Shown: positions 1 through 7,082 of the stretch, in pieces
Layout of the letters: each line of letters starts with the position of its first letter
Numbering within the stretch: position 1 is the stretch's first letter
Assembly: GCA_031287585.1 (NCBI GenBank)
Contig: JAITST010000349.1
Coordinates: 1-10,839 of the forward strand
DNA: 10,839 nucleotides
Direction of reading: 5' to 3'
Origin: Planctomycetaceae bacterium
GTDB lineage: Bacteria > Planctomycetota > Planctomycetia > Pirellulales > Thermoguttaceae
Made by a program: the position numbers and the translations under genes
Notes under the pieces: model-generated
Told to the model about the DNA's origin: nothing
Database searches by the model: none
Seen by the model: the letters and a program-made list of their open reading frames with translations, nothing else

Positions 1-7
1 GTACCTA

Positions 8-27
8 CCCCGTGCTGTCGCACGGGG
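8..27. repeat. Palindromic hairpin CCCCGTGC/GCACGGGG in copy A
   Basis: A perfect 8-bp stem with a 4-nt loop (TGTC). The same stem occurs at 2925-2944 (loop GGCA) and 7270-7289 (loop GACA). The stem is invariant while the loop varies, as in REP-type palindromic repeats. Confidence 0.85.
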
Positions 28-50
28 GCTATGTTAATAAACACTGGCAT

Positions 51-72
51 GTTTAACCCCTACGGGGTAAGG
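51..72. repeat. GGGGTAAGG palindrome in copy A
   Basis: The core is CCCC-TAC-GGGG followed by TAAGG. It is the same palindrome family as 5683-5703, 7239-7260 and 7357-7378. It always sits next to the segment ATTTGCGTTG (or its complement) that runs into the repeat core. Confidence 0.75.
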
Positions 73-227
73 ATTTGCGTTGTTTCTTGACGACAAGCAT
101 CACCCGATACGCTTTTGATATTCCACAATCAACATTTCGGTTTACTATTACATCGCGACACAAACAATTTTCAATCGTGTTCAGACGGAAAAAATTTGGA
201 CGAGTTATTCTCTGATGGATACTATCG

Positions 228-1016
228 TTACCCTCTCAACTTCCGAACCAACTCCGCAACTGTTCCCTTCGCCGTCTTCGGTTCGTCTTCTACCAACCGC
301 TGGAACGCGCTTCCTACTACAACTCCATCCGCGATGTTCGCTACGTTTTTTACATCTTCCGGTGTCGAGATACCGAAGCCGACGCATAGCGGTATCTCCG
401 TTATCATTTTCATTTCTGTTATCTCTTGTTGCAGCGCATTCCAGTTTATGCTGTTACCACCGCTGCCCGTTACTCCGTGACGTGAGACAACATAGACGAA
501 ACCGTCCGCGTTTTTCAGTATTTCTTCACGGCGTTTCGGGGCGGTGGTTGGTGATACCAGACGGATAAAGTGGAAACTGCCCTGCTTTACGTGCCGCGTA
601 ATTTCGTCTGAACATTCGCCCGGCAAATCCACAACCAACACACCGTCCGCACCCGCGTCACTTGCCGTTTTGACAAACCGATCCGTACCCATCGCGAAAA
701 TCGGGTTGTAATACGAGAATATGATAATCGGCAGTTGCGGGTGTTTTTGCCGCAACGACTGAACGTAACTGATACCCTTTTCAAGGTTCATACCTGCCTT
801 AATCGCGCGGCTTGACGCACGTTGGATAACGGGACCGTCGGCGGTCGGGTCGGAAAACGGAATCCCTATTTCGAGGATATCCAGTCCAGCCGAACACGCC
901 GCGTCAATGATGTCTAACGAACCGACAAAATCGGGGTCGCCGGCAGTCAGGTAGCCGACAAGTGCGGGACGTTTCGCGGCTCGCGTTCTTTCAAATGTTT
1001 TTTGTAGTCGAGGCAT
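228..1016 (-). CDS. trpA: Tryptophan synthase alpha subunit
   Basis: A 262-residue protein of normal family length. TrpA cleaves indole-3-glycerol phosphate to indole and glyceraldehyde 3-phosphate and passes indole to the beta subunit (TrpB) through a tunnel in the cytoplasmic alpha2-beta2 complex. Visible family motifs are GYLTAGDP (residues 21-28), LEIGIPFSDPTADGP (48-62), a DLPGE segment, HGVTG, the phosphate-binding VGFGIST region and GVVVGSAF near the end. The two catalytic acids, Glu49 and Asp60, are present with the classical numbering, which also supports the chosen ATG. No trpB or other trp gene is adjacent: the next gene upstream is divergent and the stop codon lies within about 10 nt of repeat copy A. 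The gene is therefore separated from any trp operon here. A weak possible minus-strand promoter (CTGTCA, 18 nt, TATTAT) lies immediately upstream and would give almost no leader. Confidence 0.97.
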   Translation of the reverse strand: MPRLQKTFERTRAAKRPALVGYLTAGDPDFVGSLDIIDAACSAGLDILEIGIPFSDPTADGPVIQRASSRAIKAGMNLEKGISYVQSLRQKHPQLPIIIFSYYNPIFAMGTDRFVKTASDAGADGVLVVDLPGECSDEITRHVKQGSFHFIRLVSPTTAPKRREEILKNADGFVYVVSRHGVTGSGGNSINWNALQQEITEMKMITEIPLCVGFGISTPEDVKNVANIADGVVVGSAFQRLVEDEPKTAKGTVAELVRKLRG

Positions 1017-1050
1017 GATAATGAGATATAATAAATTGGTATTGCATAGA

Positions 1051-1078
1051 TTGACAGCGTTACGTTATAATCTATAAC
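1051..1078 (+). promoter_or_regulatory. Sigma70-like promoter before the metalloprotease gene
   Basis: TTGACA (1051-1056, 6/6) is followed after 16 nt by TATAAC (1073-1078, 5/6). This would start a transcript near 1085 and leave a leader of about 95 nt before the ATG at 1182. A nearer TATAAT (1066-1071) sits only 9 nt from the -35 box, which is too close to pair with it. Confidence 0.6.
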
Positions 1079-1181
1079 GGACACCAAGTATAGACGTATC
1101 GCGTAAATCAATCAAGAGGGGGAACGTTTTTGCCGCCTGCCGCGACCGCCGTTCGCAACTCAACCTTATCATCACACACCA

Positions 1182-2771
1182 ATGCCGCGCAATCATTCAT
1201 TAACATACTACCTGCTGCTAACCATAGTAGTTTTCAATTTCGTTACCATCTCTTTCGCGGTTGACGATTTTGATACAGAATTGGAACGGTTGGCGGCTTG
1301 GTGTGACGGGCTTGGTCTGACCGATGAGGCGGCTGTTACCCGCAATGCTATCTTACCGCATACCGACGATGAGTTGTTCATACCGATTTTTCAAGTCAAA
1401 GTTCAACGTGAGAACAACAACGGCTTTGAAAACGAAGATGACATTCCGTTGCCCGAAACTGTTGACAAATCAACTGATAACACGGACAACAAAACTATTT
1501 GGCAAAATCGTCTCGCGAACTTGCGTTACCAGTACGGTAAAAAATTATTCGCGGACGCGGTTCAACTTGCGGAATCGGGCAAAGGCGGTGACGCGGTTGA
1601 ACGACTGATAACGGTGTTGCGAGTTGACCCCGACAATGCCGTTGCCCGAACGTTTTTCGGTTACACGCGTCACGATGGTTGTTGGCGAACGGCGTGGGAA
1701 GTCGAACGTATGACAAGCGGGTTCGTTGAACATCCGCGTTTCGGTTGGATAAAAAAAGAACACGTAGAACGTTATGAAAAAGGGCAGCGTCTTTGGAAAA
1801 TTGCGCCGCAATCAACAAACAAAACGCAACCTTCACCGCCTGCCGAAACGTGGATAACCGCAGACGAAGAATCGGAACGCCGGCACGACATACGCAACGG
1901 CTGGGACATTGCGAGTGAACATTTTATTTTGCGGACAAGTTGCGGACTTGAAGAAGGCGTAAAAATGTCGCGCCGTCTCGAAGATTTTTATCGTTGCTGG
2001 AGTTTAATGTTTTACCGGGTTTACAAAAACGATTCCCAGTTGTCACGCGAGATAAAAGCGGCAATAACTGGCAAACAACCGCCCGCAAAACGTACACGTC
2101 ATTCGGTCTATGTTTACCGTGATAAAGCGGAGTACATCGCCAATCTCCGCGAAATCGAACCGCAGGTAGAAGCGACGCTTGGATTCTACTATCCCGAACG
2201 AAAGCGGTCGTACTTCTTCCAACCGGACGCGGCAACGACAGACGAGTACGAATATCGCCATATCGTCAACACATTGCTCCACGAAGCGACGCACCAACTA
2301 TTTCAGGAAACGCTCGGCAGTCGCGTAATGCCCGGTCAGAAAAATAATTTTTGGCTCTTTGAAGGTGTAGCGACATATATGGAATCGTTCAAACGCGACG
2401 GTGATTACTACGTACTAGGCGGATTCGACTGCGACTGGATGCTCGCGGCGCGTTATCGGTTTAACAAAAGCAAGTTCTACCTGCCCTTTGAACAAATAAC
2501 AAAGATGGGACAAGACGGGTTTCAGGACTTCGGAATCACATCGAAAACCGGATTTGAACCGAGCGAAAAATTGCGAATGTTATACTCGCAATCATCGGGC
2601 ATAACGCACTTCTTAATGCATACAGAAAACGGACGATTCCGCGAACCAACAATCCAACTACTACGCCGCTTGTATCACGGTGAAGAACAACCAGATTCGT
2701 TATCAAAACTAACAGGTGTGACTTACAAAGAGTTAGACGCAAAGTACAAAAAATACATCACACGACCATAA
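1182..2771 (+). CDS. Secreted gluzincin metalloprotease-like protein (DUF1570-like)
   Basis: A 529-residue protein. The first about 26 residues form a signal peptide (hydrophobic YYLLLTIVVFNFVTISFA), so it is probably exported. Residues about 105-210 look like a TPR-type helical region (YGKKLFADAVQLAESGKGGDAVERL and AVARTFFGY). This region includes FGWIKKEHVERYEKGQ, a motif I associate with planctomycete proteins of this kind. The C-terminal half carries a zinc site, HEATH at 367-371, with WLFEGVATY placing Glu394 as the likely third ligand. That HExxH plus downstream Glu pattern is typical of gluzincins (peptidase MA clan), and the overall architecture resembles DUF1570 proteins, which are common in Planctomycetota. 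The substrate is unknown. The start was chosen because it places the hydrophobic segment at the N-terminus; there is no convincing Shine-Dalgarno sequence. It probably forms its own transcription unit from the promoter at 1051-1078. Confidence 0.85.
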   Translation: MPRNHSLTYYLLLTIVVFNFVTISFAVDDFDTELERLAAWCDGLGLTDEAAVTRNAILPHTDDELFIPIFQVKVQRENNNGFENEDDIPLPETVDKSTDNTDNKTIWQNRLANLRYQYGKKLFADAVQLAESGKGGDAVERLITVLRVDPDNAVARTFFGYTRHDGCWRTAWEVERMTSGFVEHPRFGWIKKEHVERYEKGQRLWKIAPQSTNKTQPSPPAETWITADEESERRHDIRNGWDIASEHFILRTSCGLEEGVKMSRRLEDFYRCWSLMFYRVYKNDSQLSREIKAAITGKQPPAKRTRHSVYVYRDKAEYIANLREIEPQVEATLGFYYPERKRSYFFQPDAATTDEYEYRHIVNTLLHEATHQLFQETLGSRVMPGQKNNFWLFEGVATYMESFKRDGDYYVLGGFDCDWMLAARYRFNKSKFYLPFEQITKMGQDGFQDFGITSKTGFEPSEKLRMLYSQSSGITHFLMHTENGRFREPTIQLLRRLYHGEEQPDSLSKLTGVTYKELDAKYKKYITRP

Positions 2772-2782
2772 AACCACGAAGA

Positions 2783-2817
2783 ATTTTAGATTTTAGATTT
2801 ATGATTTTAGATTTTAA
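2783..2817 (+). repeat. ATTTTAG heptad tandem repeat
   Basis: Five consecutive 7-nt units: ATTTTAG, ATTTTAG, ATTTATG, ATTTTAG, ATTTTAA. It starts 12 nt after the stop codon of the metalloprotease gene. It is a simple AT-rich tandem repeat with no visible coding role. Confidence 0.8.
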
Positions 2818-2863
2818 TGTATGCACGTTGTTGTGGGTGTGAATACTTGTCACGATTGAAAAT

Positions 2864-2893
2864 TGTAGGGACGTTGTATGTAACGTTTCTACA
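2864..2893. repeat. 12-bp inverted repeat (hairpin)
   Basis: TGTAGGGACGTT pairs with AACGTTTCTACA (ten Watson-Crick pairs and two G-T wobbles) around a 6-nt loop, GTATGT. There is no T-run after it, so it is not a classical terminator. It sits between a partial copy of the CACGATTGAAAATTG motif (2851-2865) and the palindromic element at 2895-2949. Confidence 0.65.
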
Positions 2894-2894
2894 T

Positions 2895-2949
2895 CCTTGC
2901 CCCGTAGGGGCTAAACATGGATAACCCCGTGCGGCAGCACGGGGCAGGT
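2895..2949 (+). repeat. Stand-alone double-palindrome element
   Basis: The order is CCTTG, CCCCGTAGGGG (2900-2910), CTAAACATGGATAA, then the hairpin CCCCGTGC-GGCA-GCACGGGG (2925-2944) and CAGG. The same order of palindrome, TTAAAYATGGATAA-type linker and hairpin occurs in copy C (7239-7293) and, with a longer linker, in copy A (3-72 on the minus strand). Here it occurs without the rest of the long repeat, so it behaves as a separate unit. It lies about 30 nt before the FtsQ-like gene and could affect transcription into it. Confidence 0.8.
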
Positions 2950-2977
2950 TTCCCGCCTTAATGGTAAAAAAACAATT

Positions 2978-3763
2978 ATGAAACCAAACCAACTAACAAC
3001 ATTCGCTATCGCGGCGTTACTAATCGCCGTAGCGGTACTGACCGTTACCGCGTGGCAAACGCTGCGTCACCCGATTAGTGAGAGTAGTAACTACCGTCTC
3101 GACGCATCAAAGATAATCGTGCCGGAACAACCGCGTTGGGTATCTGACAACATCGTTGAGGAGTCGTTACAAAATGCCGGTCTCGACCACGACGGTTCGA
3201 TTCTCGACCGCCGAATGCCGGAACGTCTCGCAACAGCATTGTTGGCGCACCCTTGGGTAGCGGAGGTACAAAGTGTACGGCTGGTATATCCAAACGGTGC
3301 GGAAGTCAAGTTGACATACCGCGAGCCGGCGGCGATGGTCGAATTGAACGGCGGATTATTACCGGTTGACAAAAACGGTGTTTTGCTCAGAACTGACTAC
3401 TTCCGAAGCATAGCACCAGAAGCCGCAAATAAGTTTCCAAGAATAACAGGGACAATAAATCCGCCGCTGGGAACGGTAGGAACATCGTGGGGTGACGAAA
3501 AAGTCGAAGCCGCAGCATACGTAGCGGGAGTGTTACAAAACCTGCCGCCCGAATCCGGTTTACAATCAATCTTAACAGAAAACGAAACAATAACACTACA
3601 AACCAAATCCGGTAAAAACTTAATATGGGGTAAGGTAAAACCTTCAAAAGAACCAACACCAGAGGATATAACCAAAAGAGAAAAACTGGAACAAATAATA
3701 AAACTATACAATAATCTGGATAATGTTCCGCAAACACAACTGAATGATTTGTTAAGACAGTAA
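2978..3763 (+). CDS. FtsQ-like single-pass membrane protein with POTRA domain
   Basis: A 261-residue protein with a short cytoplasmic N-terminus, one membrane helix (about residues 7-27, FAIAALLIAVAVLTVTAW) and an extracytoplasmic part. Residues about 41-118 have the look of an FtsQ/DivIB-type POTRA domain: LATALLAHPWVAEVQSVRL (84-102) and then YREPAAMVE (114-122). They are followed by a beta-rich stretch in which LPVDKNGVLL (128-137) matches the usual FtsQ pattern after POTRA. In the divisome, FtsQ binds FtsB/FtsL. No ftsA, ftsZ, mur or ddl gene is nearby, so a division role is inferred from the fold only. The C-terminal tail (about 215-261) is charged and Lys/Glu-rich. The start ATG lacks a clear Shine-Dalgarno sequence. 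The gene ends 5 nt before the methyltransferase ATG, suggesting co-transcription. Confidence 0.7.
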   Translation: MKPNQLTTFAIAALLIAVAVLTVTAWQTLRHPISESSNYRLDASKIIVPEQPRWVSDNIVEESLQNAGLDHDGSILDRRMPERLATALLAHPWVAEVQSVRLVYPNGAEVKLTYREPAAMVELNGGLLPVDKNGVLLRTDYFRSIAPEAANKFPRITGTINPPLGTVGTSWGDEKVEAAAYVAGVLQNLPPESGLQSILTENETITLQTKSGKNLIWGKVKPSKEPTPEDITKREKLEQIIKLYNNLDNVPQTQLNDLLRQ

Positions 3764-3768
3764 ACACT

Positions 3769-5373
3769 ATGAAATCCCAAGAAATTCTCGCGACCAATCA
3801 CGAGCAATATCGTAGTCAAACTCCGCACGTCCGCAAAGCCGACGGCGTTTACTACACACCTAAGTCGATAGTGGAATCCGTAGTTCAAAATTCCGTCGGT
3901 AAACTAATAGCGGACAAAACCGTACCCGAAGTTGCAAAAATAAAAATTGTTGACCCCGCCTGCGGTTGCGGTAATTTTCTTGTAGCCGTTTACCAATATC
4001 TGCTGGACTGGCACACCAAGCAAAAAGCGTCAACACTAACTCTAAAAGAAAAACAATCCATCTTAAAAAACAACATCTTCGGAGTTGACATTGATTCCGG
4101 TGCGGTAGAAATAACAAAACAAAGTTTGAGTACCCTGTGCAGCGGAAACGGCTCGACACACCAGCATCATACAAACATCAAAGTAGGTAACAGTCTAATC
4201 GATACCGATTTCAATACTGACACGAACACATTCGATTGGGAAACAACATTCCCCGCCGCAATCCGAAACGGCGGATTCGACATAGTAATCGGTAATCCGC
4301 CGTGGGGACAGAAAGCGGTAAAGTTCACCAAAGAAGAACGCGCGTACTTCGCAAAAAAATATCCGGCATCGTCAGTTGGTAACTGGGACTTATTCCGTTT
4401 CTTCGTAGAAAAATCTATCACGATACTAAAACCCAACGGCATCCTAGCACAAGTTCTACCGGACATAATTCTGCTAAAAAACTACGAAACCACTCGCCGC
4501 CTGATTCTGGATAACACCGCAATCTCGCAAATCGACCACTGGGGAACACCGTTCAAAAATGTAAACATTGAAGTATGTTCGATAGTCGCGACAAAAAGAA
4601 ACGGCAGTATTTCCGAACAACCAACCAATTCAACCGAAATCAAAATTCACAAAAAAGACAAAATCACTTTCCAAAACAAAGTAAACCAAAATATCTTCAA
4701 CCAACTACGCGGAAAAAAGTTCAACATCCTGCTAACTGACACAAAATGGCAAATAATAAAAAAACTATCCGCCAACCCAACCTTTGGCGGCTACTTCGAC
4801 ATTCATGAAGGAATCCACACCGGCAACGTCCGTAACAAACTATTTGTTGACAGTAAACTAAACGAAAACTGTAAAAAGGTAATAATAGGCGGCGGCGAAG
4901 TCAAACGTAATGAACTAAATTGGAACGGCAAGTGGGTTCACTACACAAAAGAAATTCTAACCAGTGGCGATTACGCCGGATTAGGTAAACAAGAGTATTT
5001 CGAGCGGAAAAAAATAGTGATAAGAAGAACCGGTGACTATGTTCTGGCGTGTCTTGACGAAGACGGCTACTATTTCAGTAACAATGTATTCATCTGCCTG
5101 CCAAAAACGAACTCAATAGATATGAATTTTTATCTAACAATCCTAAACTCAAACCTGATAACATGGTACTACCAAACCATCCACCCGCAAGTAGGACAAC
5201 TCTTCCCCGAAATAAAAATCAACGTTATAAAAGAATTACCAATCTGCAAACAACCAAACAAGTCCGATATAAAAACGCTAACAGACCAAGCAATCTATAA
5301 ACTGTACGGGCTGACGAAAGAAGAAATTGATATTTGTGAGGACAACTTCAAGAACAGTAAGCCCGAACGGTAG
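3769..5373 (+). CDS. TaqI/Eco57I-type adenine-specific DNA methyltransferase
   Basis: A 534-residue N6-adenine methyltransferase of the gamma type, which transfers methyl from S-adenosylmethionine to adenine in a specific DNA site. GVYYTP (26-31) is the usual N-terminal motif of this group. DPACGCGNF (62-70) is the AdoMet-binding motif I. NPPW (176-179), preceded by FDIVIG, is catalytic motif IV. The C-terminal half (about 330-500) resembles a TaqI-type target recognition domain, with IIGGGEVKRN, RKKIVIRRTGDY, GYYFSNNVF and LNSNLITWYYQ blocks. The length fits a methyltransferase plus one recognition domain. A type IIG enzyme would normally have a nuclease domain in front, and none is visible, nor is there a separate nuclease gene beside it. 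It may be an orphan methyltransferase or a former restriction-modification partner. It follows the FtsQ-like gene by 5 nt. Its recognition site cannot be read from the sequence. Confidence 0.9.
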   Translation: MKSQEILATNHEQYRSQTPHVRKADGVYYTPKSIVESVVQNSVGKLIADKTVPEVAKIKIVDPACGCGNFLVAVYQYLLDWHTKQKASTLTLKEKQSILKNNIFGVDIDSGAVEITKQSLSTLCSGNGSTHQHHTNIKVGNSLIDTDFNTDTNTFDWETTFPAAIRNGGFDIVIGNPPWGQKAVKFTKEERAYFAKKYPASSVGNWDLFRFFVEKSITILKPNGILAQVLPDIILLKNYETTRRLILDNTAISQIDHWGTPFKNVNIEVCSIVATKRNGSISEQPTNSTEIKIHKKDKITFQNKVNQNIFNQLRGKKFNILLTDTKWQIIKKLSANPTFGGYFDIHEGIHTGNVRNKLFVDSKLNENCKKVIIGGGEVKRNELNWNGKWVHYTKEILTSGDYAGLGKQEYFERKKIVIRRTGDYVLACLDEDGYYFSNNVFICLPKTNSIDMNFYLTILNSNLITWYYQTIHPQVGQLFPEIKINVIKELPICKQPNKSDIKTLTDQAIYKLYGLTKEEIDICEDNFKNSKPER

Positions 5374-5572
5374 TCATTAGTACCAGCATATCTTTTTTGC
5401 ATTGTAACGGCAACGGTTAAAATTTGACCACCTATAACAGGCGGTAACAAAGCGGTACTCCGCGCAGTTACGCAGTGTTGATGTAGATAACGTATTAAGT
5501 TATGGCGTGTGCAACAAACGTAACTCCGTCGCCGGCAAAATCTAACTGTCCGGCTACGTCATCGCCTATACC
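5374..5572. other. Intergenic spacer between convergent genes, no gene seen
   Basis: It lies between the 3' end of the methyltransferase and repeat copy B. On the minus strand a short open stretch ends in a stop codon at 5502-5504 (reading FGIGDDVAGQLDF, then AGDGVTFVAHAIT). Its codons look plausible for this genome, but upstream it runs into repeat copy B and soon meets a stop. It could be a gene remnant or chance. No clear terminator is visible for the methyltransferase. Confidence 0.5.
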
Positions 5573-5793
5573 GAACACGATTGAAAATTGTTTGTGTCGC
5601 GATGTAATAGTAACCCGAAATGTTGATTATTGAACATCAAAAACGTATCGGGGGATGCTTGTCGTCAAGGAACAACGCAAATCCTTACCCCTACGGGGTA
5701 AGGACTCTTTGTCAACATCTATTAAGTGGTAATGTAAGTAGCGCATCCGCCGCCTATTGCTCTGTCAAGAGCGTTTTATTCTTTTACGGTGAC
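5573..5793 (+). repeat. Interspersed repeat, copy B
   Basis: It begins with GAACACGATTGAAAATTG and runs through the same core as copies A and C. It then has a single palindrome (5683-5703) and a tail from 5704 to 5793, near-identical to 7379-7468 of copy C (TCAACATCTATTAAGTGG, AAGTAGCGCATCCG and TTTTACGGTGAC blocks). It lacks the 119 extra nt that copy C has at the palindrome. It lies between two convergent 3' ends and stops about 25 nt from the protease stop codon. Confidence 0.88.
5683..5703. repeat. Perfect 9-bp palindrome (CCTTACCCC-TAC-GGGGTAAGG)
   Basis: A perfect 9-bp stem with a 3-nt loop. It occupies the place where copy C carries its 140-nt palindrome-bounded cassette, so it looks like the empty or collapsed form of that site. 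Confidence 0.85.
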
Positions 5794-5818
5794 TAAAGAA
5801 TACGGCACCTGTGATATT

Positions 5819-6892
5819 TTACTTCGCCATCACTATCGGTTTCCGTGTATCGGCTAGACGGTGCGCGGGTCCGTTTGGTTCGATTTGTGCGAAATACTCT
5901 TCCGGTTTCGTCGGTAACGTTTTTATGTTTTGCAGAGTTTGCTTCACAAACGACCGTACTCGTCCGCAATGACTGCCCGCCGTGTTCTTCAAATCAGAAC
6001 CGAACAATACGCCCGCTACCTCACCGTCCTGATTGAGAATCGGACCGCCGCTGTCGCCAAGACGGGCATCAATTGAAAGTTCAATACAATCGAACTCCGC
6101 GCGTTTGCCGTTCTCAATTTCAGGTGCGAGAAAACGCAAACAGCGACCGCCCGCCATTCTGTACGTACCCGCTCCGTAACCAACAATCCAGAGCGGGTCA
6201 CCGACACGGGGGACTTCTTTGGCAATCGAAAGTTTCGGTGTACTCAACGGCGTTTTCGATACTAACAAGACAGCGAGGTCCCAACGTTGGTCGGATGCGA
6301 CAACGGCTCCGAATGAACTGAATCCGTTCGGAAAATGAACGTGAACCAGCCCGTTGCAGTTGTCTATAACGTGCCAGTTTGTGATGACAACCCCGTAATC
6401 ACCATACTCGTCAACAAGTGTTCCCGAACCGAACTGTTGTCCTTGCGAGTCAAACGCAACAATGCGCGCAACGCTAGGATGGGGGCGTTCAACTTCTGCG
6501 AGCGGCTCCGACGAATGTAACGATGACGACGATGAAGCCAAGATGACGGGTAATACGGGTAATACGGGTTGTACGGCTGGTGCTGATTGTAATTGTTGCG
6601 AATGGGTAGCAGACGGAATAAGACGTACAAACTGGTGCGGCGTTGAATGTTGTGAGGGTGTTGACTGTTGTGAAGAGATTGATTGCTGAACAGATGTTGG
6701 CGGTAATGACGACTTTAACGATTGCAAGGATGGTATATGCTTTTTCGGTAATTGTTCATCAACAAAATCAGACGCAACAGCAGGACAAACAAATACGCCC
6801 AAAGCCGCCGCAAAACATAATAAACACAAACCGTACTTGGACACAACCGAAAAAAGTTTGAGGTATGAAGGATGCAAAAATAGGTGCCGCAA
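5819..6892 (-). CDS. Secreted trypsin-like serine protease
   Basis: A 357-residue protein. A signal peptide of about 40 residues (hydrophobic LCLLCFAAALGVFVCPAVA, with likely cleavage AVA|SD) is followed by a Ser/Gln/Pro-rich low-complexity linker (about 50-132). A trypsin-fold domain covers about 138-325. The catalytic triad is visible: His174 in TNWHVI, Asp205 in RWDLAV and Ser281 in GDSGGP. GSGTLV and IVGYG are further landmarks of the Trypsin_2/DegP-type core. There is no PDZ domain, unlike full-length DegP/HtrA, so it is more likely a stand-alone exported protease. Its target is unknown. A 9-nt tandem repeat within the linker DNA (about 6544-6569) encodes PVLPVLPV. The start was chosen because it leads directly into the signal peptide; the promoter is not obvious. 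Confidence 0.9.
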   Translation of the reverse strand: MRHLFLHPSYLKLFSVVSKYGLCLLCFAAALGVFVCPAVASDFVDEQLPKKHIPSLQSLKSSLPPTSVQQSISSQQSTPSQHSTPHQFVRLIPSATHSQQLQSAPAVQPVLPVLPVILASSSSSLHSSEPLAEVERPHPSVARIVAFDSQGQQFGSGTLVDEYGDYGVVITNWHVIDNCNGLVHVHFPNGFSSFGAVVASDQRWDLAVLLVSKTPLSTPKLSIAKEVPRVGDPLWIVGYGAGTYRMAGGRCLRFLAPEIENGKRAEFDCIELSIDARLGDSGGPILNQDGEVAGVLFGSDLKNTAGSHCGRVRSFVKQTLQNIKTLPTKPEEYFAQIEPNGPAHRLADTRKPIVMAK

Positions 6893-7082
6893 GTCGTGTT
6901 TCGGAAAGCCGAACTACACAACTAAAAAACTATTCTGCAAGCAAGAGTAACCGCTTCATTTAGAGAATCTTATGTAACCGAAAAAATTAGTATGCAACTA
7001 TAATTCTGTCATTTTGACCTTGCGAGTAGATAACTGTACTTTCCTCAAAATCCAAAAAATCCCGCAGGGACAACACTTTATT
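6893..7082. other. AT-rich upstream region of the protease, no gene seen
   Basis: About 190 nt upstream of the protease with no open frame of note. It should contain the protease promoter on the minus strand, but I found no convincing pair of -35 and -10 boxes. Confidence 0.5.

Larger units (their letters stand above)
1..219 (-). repeat. Interspersed repeat, copy A
   Basis: Read on the minus strand, this stretch matches copy C (7090-7295) along most of its length and copy B (5573-5703) over its core. Shared landmarks are the tract around 165-182 (GAACACGATTGAAAATTG on the minus strand), the CGCGATGTAAT segment, the GCTTGTCGTCAAG-like segment and the palindromes at 51-72 and 8-27. The part from 182 to 219, next to the trpA stop, is shared with copy C (7083-7130) but not with copy B, so the family is mosaic. 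The window edge cuts the element. Open frames across it are broken by stops or indels in the other copies, so I treat it as non-coding. Confidence 0.85.

Noticed and set aside
60..211. Open frame through repeat copy A (reading KDLRCFLTTSITRYAF and on)
   Set aside because: The same frame has an internal stop in copy B and a frameshift in copy C, and the differences are not concentrated at third codon positions, so it is not a conserved protein.
115..568. Plus-strand frames opposite the end of trpA
   Set aside because: They are antisense to an intact trpA with all catalytic residues.
1051..1071. TTGACA with TATAAT at 9-nt spacing
   Set aside because: The spacing is far too short for a sigma70 promoter; the TATAAC at 1073-1078 fits instead.
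5502..5620. Minus-strand stretch ending in AGDGVTFVAHAIT and a stop, possible pseudogene tail
   Set aside because: Only about 25 codons lie outside the repeat, there is no start codon, and I recognise no family. It is mentioned in the spacer entry but not called as a gene.
6462..6689. Plus-strand Cys-rich 75-residue frame
   Set aside because: It is antisense to the Ser/Gln-rich linker of the serine protease; the Cys codons are by-products of that composition.
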